Of a stretch of DNA of 64,000 bases, positions 35,710 through 45,717 are shown piece by piece; the stretch's first letter is position 1; every line of letters starts with the position of its first letter. The stretch covers positions 1,302,001 through 1,366,000 of the forward strand of contig NZ_OZ245846.1 of the NCBI RefSeq assembly GCF_965228935.1. Reading direction: 5' to 3'. The stretch comes from Ulvibacterium sp965228935 (GTDB lineage: Bacteria; Bacteroidota; Bacteroidia; Flavobacteriales; Flavobacteriaceae). Position numbers and translations under genes: made by a program. Under the pieces are notes generated by a model, which saw nothing but the letters and a program-made list of their open reading frames with translations, was not told the DNA's origin and searched no databases.

Positions 35710-38142
35710 ATGTTTAAAAACTATCTAAAAATCGCGTGGAGGAATTTGGTAAAACAACCCTTCTTTACAGGGTTGAACCTATTTGGTCTGGCCGTGGGCA
35801 TTGCAGCGGTAATCCTTATTGGACTCTACATACACGATGAGCTAAGATATGACACTATGTTTGCGGATGCCGATCGGATCTACAGGCTGGATGCCGATAC
35901 CAAATTTGGTGGCAAAGCGGAGACGATCGCCAACGTTTCGGGCCCTATGGCCGCAGCTATCTTGCAGGACATTCCCACGGTGGAGTCGGTAGTCCGGTTT
36001 CGGGACAATTGGGATTTACTGGTGCGTCCCGAGGGGGCGGATGCCTACATTAAGGAACAGTCTACCTGCTATGTGGATACCACCTTTTTCGATTTTTTTG
36101 GGATTACGCTTCTCCGTGGAGATAAGAAAACGGCGTTATCCAATCCCAATACCATGGTGATGACGCGTTCCACGGCCCAAAAATTCTTCCCGGAAGTGGA
36201 TGCCGTGGGGCAAACGGTCAAAATTGACAACAACATTACCGCAACCATTACGGGCATTATCGAAGACCTTCCCAAAAATTCGTTTTTACGGGATCGGGGC
36301 ATTTTCATGGCCATGGCGGGTTACGAAGCTTCCAGGGGCAATCAATGGGGCAATTTTAATTTTTACACGCTTATTAAATTACGGTCTGATGCACGGATCG
36401 AGGATGTTAAAATAGGTATGGACAAAATGATTGATGATTATTTGATGCCTTTTGTACAACAGTTTTTTCCGGGCATGGATAGAACGCAGTTTGAGGCTTC
36501 CGGCAATTATGTAAAATATGGGGCCACCCCACTGCAAAAAGTGCATCTATATTCAAATATTGACGTGGAATTCAGTCCCAATGGGGACATTAAGAATGTA
36601 TATGTGCTTGGGGTCATCGGTCTTTTTTTATTGATATTGGCCTGTGTAAACTTTATTAACCTGTCCACGGCCTTTTCCTTGAAGCGGGCCAAGGAAGTGG
36701 GTATCCGTAAGACTTTGGGATCGGCCCGAAAAGGGTTGATAGCGCAATTTATAATGGAATCTGCCTTAATTACCCTTGGAGCCTTGGTTTTGGGACTGCT
36801 CTTGGCCCTACTAGGGATCCCTTTGTTCAACCAATTGGCAGAGAAGGAATTGGCTGTCCCCGTTACATCCTATGCGTTTTGGGGCGCCCTAATCACATTA
36901 ATGGCCTTTTTGACCCTTTCCGCGGGGAGCTATCCAGCCTTTTTTATGTCCAGGTTCAATCCGGTAAAAGTACTCAAAGGACAGGGCAATAAGGATATAG
37001 GAGGCAGCGGTCTACGCAATGCCTTGGTCGTTTTTCAGTTTGCTATATCGTTATTATTGATCGTAAGTACGCTGGTGGTGTATGAGCAATTGAATTATAT
37101 GACCGAAAAAGATTTGGGCTATGATAAGGAACAGGTGCTCGTTGTACACAATGTGTTTTCCCTGGCCCAAAAAAAACAGGCATTCAAGCAGGAGGTAAAA
37201 CAATTGGCGGGAGTTTCAAATGCAACCATCAGCAGCTATTTGCCTACACCATCCAGCAGAAGTGATAACACCTTTTTACAGGCCGAAGACCAAAGTCAGG
37301 AAAAGGCCATTAACATGCAGGAATGGGACGTGGACGAAGACTATATTGCCACTGTGGGATTACAGCTCATTGCCGGAAGAAACTTTAATCCCACCCAATT
37401 TCCTACAGATTCCACGGCCATGATCATTAATGAGAAAACCGTGGAATTGTTGGGTACCGGCCCTGAGGAAGCCTTGGGGAAACAGTTTGTAACGAATTTG
37501 GGATCGGGCGAATTAGCTACGGTCATTGGCGTGATCAGGAATTTCAATTTTGAAACCTTACGAAACCAAGTCGATGCCTTAAGCATGCAGCTAAGTTCAA
37601 ATGGAGGCAATCTGGCCATTAAGTTACATAGCGGAAAACAGGCCAGCAAAATTGTCGGCGAGGTGGAACGCATGTGGAATAAAACCGTGCCTACTTTGCC
37701 CTTTGAGTACAGTTTTATGGACGATTCCTTTAATAGGACCTATGATGCCGACAGACGCTTGGGCAAAATATTTATTGCCTTTACCGTGCTATCCATACTT
37801 ATCGCTTGTTTGGGACTGTTCGGTCTGGCCGCCTTCAATGCCCAAAAGCGGGTAAAGGAGATAGGGGTACGCAAGGTGCTTGGGGCCTCCGTGGGACAAA
37901 TTGCCTACCGCCTGTCCTTTGATTTTTTGAAGCTTGTGGCTATAGCAATTGGTATTGCCTTACCCTTAGGCTGGATTATTATGGATAGGTGGTTGGAGGA
38001 TTTTGCCTTTCGTATCAATATTCCCTGGTGGGCCTTGTTGCTATCCGGACTGTTGGCCGTGACTATCGCCCTGTTTACGGTAAGTTATCAAAGCATCAAA
38101 GCAGCCTTGGCCAATCCGGTAAAGAGCTTGCGTACGGAATGA
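35710..38142 (+). CDS. MacB/FtsX permease 2 of the array
   Basis: 810 residues with the same eight-helix, two-periplasmic-domain plan. N-terminus MFKNYLKIAWRNLVKQPFFT; FtsX motifs RAKEVGIRKTLGS (near 324) and KEIGVRKVLGAS (near 714); tail NPVKSLRTE. It belongs with permeases 5 and 12: all three share KQPFFT, YDTMFADA-like and FLPT/YLPTPS segments. It starts only 13 bp after permease 1, so the two are surely co-transcribed. Expected role: transmembrane part of an ABC exporter or mechanotransmission complex. Confidence 0.93.
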   Translation: MFKNYLKIAWRNLVKQPFFTGLNLFGLAVGIAAVILIGLYIHDELRYDTMFADADRIYRLDADTKFGGKAETIANVSGPMAAAILQDIPTVESVVRFRDNWDLLVRPEGADAYIKEQSTCYVDTTFFDFFGITLLRGDKKTALSNPNTMVMTRSTAQKFFPEVDAVGQTVKIDNNITATITGIIEDLPKNSFLRDRGIFMAMAGYEASRGNQWGNFNFYTLIKLRSDARIEDVKIGMDKMIDDYLMPFVQQFFPGMDRTQFEASGNYVKYGATPLQKVHLYSNIDVEFSPNGDIKNVYVLGVIGLFLLILACVNFINLSTAFSLKRAKEVGIRKTLGSARKGLIAQFIMESALITLGALVLGLLLALLGIPLFNQLAEKELAVPVTSYAFWGALITLMAFLTLSAGSYPAFFMSRFNPVKVLKGQGNKDIGGSGLRNALVVFQFAISLLLIVSTLVVYEQLNYMTEKDLGYDKEQVLVVHNVFSLAQKKQAFKQEVKQLAGVSNATISSYLPTPSSRSDNTFLQAEDQSQEKAINMQEWDVDEDYIATVGLQLIAGRNFNPTQFPTDSTAMIINEKTVELLGTGPEEALGKQFVTNLGSGELATVIGVIRNFNFETLRNQVDALSMQLSSNGGNLAIKLHSGKQASKIVGEVERMWNKTVPTLPFEYSFMDDSFNRTYDADRRLGKIFIAFTVLSILIACLGLFGLAAFNAQKRVKEIGVRKVLGASVGQIAYRLSFDFLKLVAIAIGIALPLGWIIMDRWLEDFAFRINIPWWALLLSGLLAVTIALFTVSYQSIKAALANPVKSLRTE

Positions 38143-38150
38143 ACATTCTC

Positions 38151-38263
38151 ATGTCATCCTGAGCGCCCGCCTGAATGACGTTGTCGGGCAGGCAGTCGAA
38201 GGGGAAAAGGAAGAAATGGAAATTATAGAACTAAAGGTTAAATGAATTAAGAAAACAGGAACC
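38151..38263. repeat. Leader of permease 3, duplicated before permease 5
   Basis: The 113-bp gap before permease 3 matches the gap before permease 5 (43101-43184) almost base for base: GTCATCCTGAGCG, CAGTC(G/A)AAGGG, GAAGAAATGGAAAT, AAATGAATTAAGAAAACAGG. A 27-bp block (38166-38192) is present only here. The first part is the GTCATCCTGAGCG repeat type found scattered in Bacteroidota genomes. Confidence 0.8.
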
Positions 38264-40675
38264 ATGTTCAAGAACTATTTAAAAATCGCTTGGCGAAACC
38301 TATCGCGTCACAAAACCAACGCAATCATTAACATTAGCGGTTTGTCCGTGGGTATTGCGGTTTGCTTGATTATTTTTCTGGTTATCCGTTTTGAGCTTAG
38401 TTTTGATGGGTATCATAAAAAGAAGGATCGGATTTATAGGGTTATGACCGAATATCATCACCCCAACGTTTCCCCTTTTACTAACAAGGCGGTACCTTAT
38501 CCCGTTCCTGAGAACCTCAAAGAGGCTTTTCCGCAAATAGAGCGGGTTGCCCCTGTCTTGGCGGAAAACGACACTCAGATAAAGGTTTTGGACAACAATG
38601 GCGACCCCATCAATGGATTTAGGGAAGAGACCGGGGTATTCTATACCAAACCGGCCTTGTTCAATATTTTTGATTACCCCTTCATTGTCGGCTCCGCCGC
38701 CTCTTTAAAAGATCCGAACAAGGTAGTATTGAGCAGGGAAATGGCAATCAAGTATTTTGGCACCCTGGATGGAATACTGGGCAAAAACCTGCTTTTGAAC
38801 AATGAAGAAATAGTAGGGGTCATCGGTGTTATTGAAAACGTTCCTCCAAATACCGATTTACAGCTCAAGATTGTAATTTCTTATGGCACGGGGTATACCT
38901 CCAATTTTTTGACGACTCAGGATTGGGACGGTACCAATGGAGACTTTGGCACTTTTGTTTTGTTGTCCAAAAACGCCTCGGCATCCACTTTGGCCCAGCA
39001 GCTTAGGTCTTTTGGTGACAGCAATAAATCCGATGAAAACGAAAATGTACTGCTCATCCAACCTTTGGCCGATATTCATTATGATACCAGTACGGGCAAT
39101 TTTAGCAATAGAAGCATTGGAACCCCTTTGGTCAACGTGCTTTGGCTTGTGGCTGCATTTATTTTATTGATCGCTTGTGTCAATTTTATCAACCTCACCA
39201 CGGCCCAAATGGTTAATAGATCCAAGGAAATAGGGGTCAGAAAGGTTTTAGGAGGGGATAAAGGGCAATTGCGAAAGCAGTTTCTCTCCGAAACCTTTTT
39301 AATTGTACTTTTTTCGGAAATATTGGCTTTTGGCCTTGTTTGTATTTCCTTGAAAAAAGTGGGCGCGCTTTTTGATATTCCCCTAACCCTTTATTCCCTC
39401 TTTACACCGGCGGTCGTTTTGTTTTTCATGGCCATTGCCGTTCTTGTCACCATTTTTGCAGGGTTTTACCCATCCATCGTGCTTTCGGCATATAATCCTG
39501 TGACCGCCCTGAAAAGCAAACTGGCAAATCCTTCGGGAAAAGGCATTTCCTTGCGGAGGGGCCTTGTAGTCTTCCAGTTTGCCATCGCACAGGTTTTGAT
39601 CATTGGTGCCCTGATCATGGTACGGCAAATGGAATATTTTATGGAGCAACCCTTGGGTTTTAAAAAAGAGGCACTGGTAAATGTGCCTATTCCCACGGAT
39701 AGCATTTCCCTGGGAAGGGTAGATTTTCTTAGAGATAAATTGGCCGTGGAAAACGGCATCCAAAATGTAAGCTTTAACATGGCAGGGCCTATTTCCGATG
39801 GCAATTGGTGGACCAATTTTGTTTTTGACCATGCTGCCGAGCGTACGGACTTCTTTGTAATCTGTAAGGCCTTGGACAAGGAATATCTGGCCACCTATGG
39901 CATAGACTTGGTTGCGGGCAGAAATGTACGCGAAACCCATGGAACCTATGAATATTTGGTCAATGAAACCTTGGTTAAAAAGCTGGGTTTCGAAAAACCG
40001 GAAGAAGTATTGAACAAAGAAGTCAATTTGGGGAACGGGAGGGTTACGGGTCCCGTAGTAGGGGTCTTAAAGGATTTTCATGCCCGATCTTTTAAAAGGG
40101 GGTTGGATCCCGTACTGTTGGCCAACAATTTCGACTGGTACAGCCAAGCTTCTATTAAATTGTCCCTTGGCCAAGAACGGGAAACATTGGATCGGATCGA
40201 AGCGATATGGAACGATACCTTTCCCGATTATATTTTTCAATATGATTTTTTGGATGCCCAAGTAGCCAGTTACTATGAACAGGAACGGAGGCTCTCCAAT
40301 CTCTACAAACTTTCGGCGGGCCTTGCCATATTCCTAAGTTGTTTGGGCCTTTACGGACTGGCCTCCTTTTTGGTACAGCAACGCAGGAAAGAGGCCGGCA
40401 TTAGAAAGGTACTTGGTGCAACCAAACAAAGGATCGTATACCTTTTCTCAAAGGAATTTGTGGCACTTGTTTTTCTGGCCTTTTGCATTGCCGCACCCGT
40501 GTCGGGTTATTTTATGCAACAATGGTTGGAGAATTATCCTTTTAGAATCAACCTTAGTTGGACCATTTTTATGCTGGGCGGGGCGGTAACATTGGTAGTA
40601 GCCTTGGCCACGGTGGGCTATTTGGCGTTTAAAGCGGCGAGCGTAAATCCTGTAAAAAGCTTACGTACGGAATGA
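38264..40675 (+). CDS. MacB/FtsX permease 3 of the array
   Basis: 803 residues, same eight-helix plan. N-terminus MFKNYLKIAWRNLSRHKTN; FtsX motifs RSKEIGVRKVLGGDKGQL (near 318) and RRKEAGIRKVLGAT (near 707, with A in place of I in KEIG); tail NPVKSLRTE. The coding sequence is closest to permease 4, yet its upstream leader is a copy of that of permease 5, so leader and gene have different relationships. The first 34 coding bases are identical to permease 4. Substrate unknown. Confidence 0.93.
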   Translation: MFKNYLKIAWRNLSRHKTNAIINISGLSVGIAVCLIIFLVIRFELSFDGYHKKKDRIYRVMTEYHHPNVSPFTNKAVPYPVPENLKEAFPQIERVAPVLAENDTQIKVLDNNGDPINGFREETGVFYTKPALFNIFDYPFIVGSAASLKDPNKVVLSREMAIKYFGTLDGILGKNLLLNNEEIVGVIGVIENVPPNTDLQLKIVISYGTGYTSNFLTTQDWDGTNGDFGTFVLLSKNASASTLAQQLRSFGDSNKSDENENVLLIQPLADIHYDTSTGNFSNRSIGTPLVNVLWLVAAFILLIACVNFINLTTAQMVNRSKEIGVRKVLGGDKGQLRKQFLSETFLIVLFSEILAFGLVCISLKKVGALFDIPLTLYSLFTPAVVLFFMAIAVLVTIFAGFYPSIVLSAYNPVTALKSKLANPSGKGISLRRGLVVFQFAIAQVLIIGALIMVRQMEYFMEQPLGFKKEALVNVPIPTDSISLGRVDFLRDKLAVENGIQNVSFNMAGPISDGNWWTNFVFDHAAERTDFFVICKALDKEYLATYGIDLVAGRNVRETHGTYEYLVNETLVKKLGFEKPEEVLNKEVNLGNGRVTGPVVGVLKDFHARSFKRGLDPVLLANNFDWYSQASIKLSLGQERETLDRIEAIWNDTFPDYIFQYDFLDAQVASYYEQERRLSNLYKLSAGLAIFLSCLGLYGLASFLVQQRRKEAGIRKVLGATKQRIVYLFSKEFVALVFLAFCIAAPVSGYFMQQWLENYPFRINLSWTIFMLGGAVTLVVALATVGYLAFKAASVNPVKSLRTE

Positions 40676-40703
40676 AATAGTATAGTATCAAAAAACGAAA
40701 ACC

Positions 40704-43091
40704 ATGTTCAAGAACTATTTAAAAATCGCTTGGCGAAGTCTACGGAAAAGAAAGGGTTTTGCCGTCATAAATGTTCTGGGACTTGCCCTTGGTTTTGGAA
40801 CTGCGGTTTTGGTCTTTCTCTTCGTAAACCATCATCTTCAGTTCGATACTTTCCATCATAATTCCGACAGGATCTACAGGTTTGTTACCGAAGAGCACCA
40901 TGGAACGGTTTATTATTCTCCCAGCGTACCCCCTGGTTTTGCCAACGCCTTTAAAGCGGATTATGACTATGCCGATAAATTGGCGAAAATAGCGAATTGG
41001 AACAACGAGGTTATTTTCATCGAAGAAACCAACCTCAAGATAAAGTTGGACGAGGACATTGCGTTTACGGAACCTGATTTTTTCAAGATATTTAATTTTC
41101 CACTTGTTGACGGCTCCAACGATGTTGACATTTCCATCCCGAATACCGCCGTCGTTACCCAGAGTATGGCCCGGAAACTATTTGGGTCGCAAAACCCGAT
41201 TAATAAAACTTTTGTTCTCGGGAACAAGGAGACCATAACCATAACTGGAATTCTTAAGGATTTGCCAAGCACGTCACTTGTACAAAGGGATATGTTCATA
41301 TCATTTGAAACACTTAAAAAATATCAGGATTTTTTGGGAAATGAGTCTTGGGGAGGCATCAGTTCCAGTCTGCAGAGTTTCGCCCTGTTGCATCCCGATC
41401 AAGATATTGCACAGATAGAAGAGGTGCTTTCAGGCTATGTCACCAAATTTCGGCCAGATGACAAAAATGTCCATCATTACAAATTACAATCATTGGCCGA
41501 TATTCACTTCAATTCAAAATACAGCGGGGGCGTCGATGTTAAGATATTATGGATCTTTTCCTTGATAGGGTTATTTATCCTTGTCGTGGCCAGCATCAAT
41601 TTTATTAATATTTCTACGGCCCAATCCATAACCCGATCTAAGGAAGTGGGCGTCCGGAAGGTTTTGGGAAGCTTTAAGGGACAGCTTTTCGGGCAATTTA
41701 TGACGGAGACCTTTATGATTACCTGTTTTGCCTTGGTATTGGGAATCCTATTAAGTATAGCTTCCTTGCCCTATTTCAATACACTTTTTAACCTACGGCT
41801 TTCCAACACAGATCTTTTACAATGGCCTTTCCTTGTATTTGGGCTATTGATTCTTGTGGGAATCACATTACTCGCTGGAAGCTATCCTGGAATCTTATTG
41901 GCAAGGATTACCCCAATTTCGGCCCTAAAAAGAAAACTTAACCAGAAGGATTCCGGAGGTTACTTTACGCGGAAAGTATTGGTCACCATGCAATTTTCCA
42001 TATCCATTTTACTCATTATAGGAGCTATCGTAATCAGCAAACAGATACAATTTGCCATAAATTCCGATTTGGGATTTGACAGATCTTCAGTGGTTATGGT
42101 CAGGATACCGGAAGAGCCAAAATCTACTAAAATCAAAGGTATCAAAGAGCGCATAGCCAGTTTTTCCGGAGTAGAAAAGATTACGGCCTGTTTTGCTCCT
42201 CCTGGTGCAGCTATAAACCGATGGGGCACCAGTCTAAGCTACAATAATAATCCGGAGGGCGAAGAGTTCTCCATACAGGCAAAAATTGCGGATAAGGACT
42301 ATCTGAACACCTTTGACCTAAGGCTTTTGGCTGGTCGCAACTTTTACGAAAAAGATTCGGTAGATGAGGTTTTGGTCAATGAGGCCTTCGTAAGAAAGAT
42401 AGGTGCCAGTTCGTTGGATGAAGTTTTGGGTAAACCCCTAACCTTGGCCGGAGGATACATCAAGGCCGACATCGTAGGGGTCATCGCTGATTTTCACGAT
42501 CGGGACTTTCATCAGGACATCAATCCCATATTTATCGCTCCCCAGACCGGTGACTATAGCGAATTGGCGATAAAGATTAATATGGATCAGGCTAGGGAAA
42601 GCTTGCAGCATATTGAAAAAGAGTGGTCTGCACTTTTTCCCAATCATATTTTTGAATACGACTTTCTGGACGACCGTGTTGCGGAGCTCTATGAAACGGA
42701 GCAACGCTTTCTTTCATTGATTCAAATTTTTTCGGGAATGGCCATTTTTATCGGTTTGCTGGGCATCTATGGATTGATACTGTTTTTTGTAGTACAGAAA
42801 ACCAAGGAAATCGGTATTCGCAAGGTATTGGGAAGCAGTGTCCTGGGCATCCTATGGTTAATTACACAGGATTTTTTAAAGCTCATCCTTATTGCGGGAG
42901 TCATTGCCTCTCCCGTGGCCTGGTATTTTATGGGCAATTGGTTGGAGAACTTTACCTACCGTACGGAGATTTCATGGTGGGTGTACGGTATGGCCATTGG
43001 GAGCCTGCTGCTGATAACCTTGTTTACGGTAAGCTACCAAGCCCTAAAAGCGGCGAGGGCCAATCCGGTTAAAAGTTTACGTACAGAATAA
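40704..43091 (+). CDS. MacB/FtsX permease 4 of the array
   Basis: 795 residues. N-terminus MFKNYLKIAWRSLRKRKGF; FtsX motifs RSKEVGVRKVLGSFKGQL (near 311) and KTKEIGIRKVLGSS (near 702); tail NPVKSLRTE. Helix-1 region VINVLGLALGFGTAVLVFLF. Periplasmic domain 1 contains FKIFNFPLVDGSNDVD, the typical MacB-domain segment. It lies 28 bp after permease 3, its nearest relative in the window, suggesting a local tandem duplication followed by divergence. Confidence 0.93.
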   Translation: MFKNYLKIAWRSLRKRKGFAVINVLGLALGFGTAVLVFLFVNHHLQFDTFHHNSDRIYRFVTEEHHGTVYYSPSVPPGFANAFKADYDYADKLAKIANWNNEVIFIEETNLKIKLDEDIAFTEPDFFKIFNFPLVDGSNDVDISIPNTAVVTQSMARKLFGSQNPINKTFVLGNKETITITGILKDLPSTSLVQRDMFISFETLKKYQDFLGNESWGGISSSLQSFALLHPDQDIAQIEEVLSGYVTKFRPDDKNVHHYKLQSLADIHFNSKYSGGVDVKILWIFSLIGLFILVVASINFINISTAQSITRSKEVGVRKVLGSFKGQLFGQFMTETFMITCFALVLGILLSIASLPYFNTLFNLRLSNTDLLQWPFLVFGLLILVGITLLAGSYPGILLARITPISALKRKLNQKDSGGYFTRKVLVTMQFSISILLIIGAIVISKQIQFAINSDLGFDRSSVVMVRIPEEPKSTKIKGIKERIASFSGVEKITACFAPPGAAINRWGTSLSYNNNPEGEEFSIQAKIADKDYLNTFDLRLLAGRNFYEKDSVDEVLVNEAFVRKIGASSLDEVLGKPLTLAGGYIKADIVGVIADFHDRDFHQDINPIFIAPQTGDYSELAIKINMDQARESLQHIEKEWSALFPNHIFEYDFLDDRVAELYETEQRFLSLIQIFSGMAIFIGLLGIYGLILFFVVQKTKEIGIRKVLGSSVLGILWLITQDFLKLILIAGVIASPVAWYFMGNWLENFTYRTEISWWVYGMAIGSLLLITLFTVSYQALKAARANPVKSLRTE

Positions 43092-43100
43092 ACTTCCTTA

Positions 43101-43184
43101 TGTCATCCTGAGCGCAGTCAAAGGGAAGAGGAAGAAATGGAAATAGTAAAACTAAAGCTTAAATGAATTAAGAAAACAGGAATC
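43101..43184. repeat. Leader of permease 5, copy of the permease 3 leader
   Basis: 84 bp nearly identical to 38151-38263 after removal of the 27-bp block found only there. The similarity runs from GTCATCCTGAGCG up to the start codon. Copies in front of genes from different permease subfamilies suggest recombination between intergenic regions. Confidence 0.8.
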
Positions 43185-45620
43185 ATGCTTAAAAACTATT
43201 TAAAAATCGGATGGAGGAGCCTTAAGAAGCAACCGTTTTTCACCTTTTTAAACACGTTTGGATTGGCCATTGGCATGGCAGGCGGACTGCTTATCGCCCT
43301 ATATATTCATGATGAATTGAGCTACGATACCATGTTCCCCGATGCCAATCGGATACATCGTGTCAATGCGGACATCAAGTTCGGAGGCGAGGACCGCAAA
43401 TTTGCGGTTACCCCGGCCCCCATGGCGGAGACCATTGATAATGATTTTTCCGAAGTGGAGCTGAGCACGCGATTTCGAACAAGGGGCAGTATGTTGATCA
43501 GAAAATCGGGTACCGAGGTCAATGTCAAGGAACTTCAATCCACTTTTGTGGATTCCACTTTCTTTGAAATGTTCGATGTAGCTCTTTTGGTCGGTGACGT
43601 AAAAACTGCCCTAAAGTCTCCGAATACCCTGGTAATGACCAAATCGGCAGCCGAAAAGCATTTCGGTATCCAAGATGCCTTAGGGCAAAACCTACTTTTG
43701 AACAACACGGAAACCTATACGGTTACCGGAGTGATAGACGATTTCCCTAAAAATTCGTTCCTCAGGGATCACTCGATTTTTATGGCCATGGCCGGTTATG
43801 ATGATTCCCGTGTGGTGAACTGGGGCAGTAACAACTATCAAACGTTCATCAAGTTGATTCCATCGGCGGATATCGAGAATTTACAAGCGCCGTTACGCGA
43901 CTTTTTGGGCAAATATGTAATTCCAGGGGTGCAACAATTTATGCCGGGCATTACCGAGGAACAGTTCAAGGCCGCCGGAAACCATTTGATCTATAGTACT
44001 ATTCCGTTGACCGACATACACTTGAAATCCGATAGGGTGGCCGAAATAAGCGGCAATAACAATATTCAAAGCATATACATCCTTTCTTTTATCGCGATAT
44101 TCCTGATCGTTCTGGCCAGTGTTAACTTCATGAATCTGAGCACCGCCCATTCTTTGAAGCGGGCCAAGGAAGTAGGCATCCGAAAAACGCTGGGTTCCAA
44201 TCGGAGAGAGCTTATCCGTCAGTTTTTGGTCGAGTCCGGTCTGGTTTCTTTCGGTTCGCTTTTAGTGGCTTTTGTCCTGGCCATCCTGATTTTGCCCTAT
44301 TTCAATACTTTGGCGGACAAGGACATTTCCATGCCGTATGCCAATCCTTTCTTTTGGTTGATTTTGTTGGTTTCCGGAGTGTTGCTGGCACTTTTTTCGG
44401 GAAGCTATCCCGCATTTTTTATCTCAAAATTTGTTCCGGTAAAAGTGCTAAAAGGCATAACCGGCAGTACTTTAGGGGGAGGGGGAATACGAAACGGACT
44501 GGTGATTTTTCAATTTGCGATTTCCGTTTTTCTGATAATCGGCACCTTGGTCGTTTATCAGCAATTACAGTATATCCAGAATAAGGACCTTGGTTTTTCC
44601 AAAGATCAAGTACTTATCGTTAACGATGTTTTTACCGCCGGAAATCAAGTTACTTCTTTTAAGGAAGAGGTGAAAAAATTGGGGTTTGTCGACAATGCTA
44701 CCCTTAGCAGCTTTTTTCCAACACCTTCGGGCAGGTCGGACAGCGTTTTTGCCCCAGAGGAAGGAGCCACCGATCAGGAGAATGCCGTAAGCATGCAAAC
44801 ATGGGGCGTTGACCACGATTATGTGTCGACCATGGATTTTGAGATTATTGCAGGAAGGAATTTTGATCGGGCGTTCAAAAACGATTCTACAAGTATCATC
44901 ATCAATGAATCCGCAGTGGCCACCATCGGCGTTTCCCCGGAAGATGCCGTAGGTATGGGCTTTACGCCGGATTTGGGAGAGGAAAATCCTAAATATTTTA
45001 CCATTATCGGGGTGGTAAAGAACTTTCATTTTTCTCCTTTTCGGGAAGAAATAGAAGCCTTGAGCCTTCATTTAAGCGGTTGGGCGGGTTCCATGGCCGT
45101 AAGGCTGGAAACCGACAATTTTTCAAACGCCATAACAAGTATAGAGGGAATTTGGAACAAGGTCGCTCCCGGCCAACCCTTTGACTATTACTTTATGGAA
45201 GATTCATTTAATGACACCTATAAGTCCGAACAACGTTTGGGTCGCATTTTTATCATATTCACCACCCTGTCCATCTTAATTGCCTGCCTTGGATTATTCG
45301 GATTGGCCGCCTTTAACGCCGAGAAAAGAACCAAGGAAATCGGGGTCAGAAAGGTATTGGGTGCCAGTGTGGGCCAAATTTCATATCGACTCACTATGGA
45401 CTTCATTAAGTTGGTCGGCATAGGCATACTTATTTCATTGCCCATAGGGTGGTATGCCATGGATCAATGGCTTCAGGATTTTTCCTATCGTATTGAGGTC
45501 AGTTGGTGGATATTGGCGTTTGCGGCCTCATTGGCCGTAGGGATTGCCATAGTAACGGTTAGCTATCAGAGTATCAAGGCAGCCGTGGTTAATCCGGTAA
45601 AAAGCTTGCGTACGGAATAA
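43185..45620 (+). CDS. MacB/FtsX permease 5 of the array
   Basis: 811 residues. N-terminus MLKNYLKIGWRSLKKQPFFT; FtsX motifs RAKEVGIRKTLGSNRREL (near 325) and RTKEIGVRKVLGAS (near 714); tail NPVKSLRTE. It is strikingly close to permease 12 over the whole length (TFLNTFGLAIGMAGG, then AAEKHFG and NKDLGFSKDQVLI are shared), and somewhat less close to permease 2. These relatives lie about 15 and 5 kb away, not next door. Role as for the other array permeases. Confidence 0.93.
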   Translation: MLKNYLKIGWRSLKKQPFFTFLNTFGLAIGMAGGLLIALYIHDELSYDTMFPDANRIHRVNADIKFGGEDRKFAVTPAPMAETIDNDFSEVELSTRFRTRGSMLIRKSGTEVNVKELQSTFVDSTFFEMFDVALLVGDVKTALKSPNTLVMTKSAAEKHFGIQDALGQNLLLNNTETYTVTGVIDDFPKNSFLRDHSIFMAMAGYDDSRVVNWGSNNYQTFIKLIPSADIENLQAPLRDFLGKYVIPGVQQFMPGITEEQFKAAGNHLIYSTIPLTDIHLKSDRVAEISGNNNIQSIYILSFIAIFLIVLASVNFMNLSTAHSLKRAKEVGIRKTLGSNRRELIRQFLVESGLVSFGSLLVAFVLAILILPYFNTLADKDISMPYANPFFWLILLVSGVLLALFSGSYPAFFISKFVPVKVLKGITGSTLGGGGIRNGLVIFQFAISVFLIIGTLVVYQQLQYIQNKDLGFSKDQVLIVNDVFTAGNQVTSFKEEVKKLGFVDNATLSSFFPTPSGRSDSVFAPEEGATDQENAVSMQTWGVDHDYVSTMDFEIIAGRNFDRAFKNDSTSIIINESAVATIGVSPEDAVGMGFTPDLGEENPKYFTIIGVVKNFHFSPFREEIEALSLHLSGWAGSMAVRLETDNFSNAITSIEGIWNKVAPGQPFDYYFMEDSFNDTYKSEQRLGRIFIIFTTLSILIACLGLFGLAAFNAEKRTKEIGVRKVLGASVGQISYRLTMDFIKLVGIGILISLPIGWYAMDQWLQDFSYRIEVSWWILAFAASLAVGIAIVTVSYQSIKAAVVNPVKSLRTE

Positions 45621-45717
45621 ATAGAGATATAAGATAAAAGAAAAAAGACAGGAGGTTTTTATTTCATCATAAGGACAACGTCCGATTCGAAAACCAAGGA
45701 AACAAAAACATACGACC

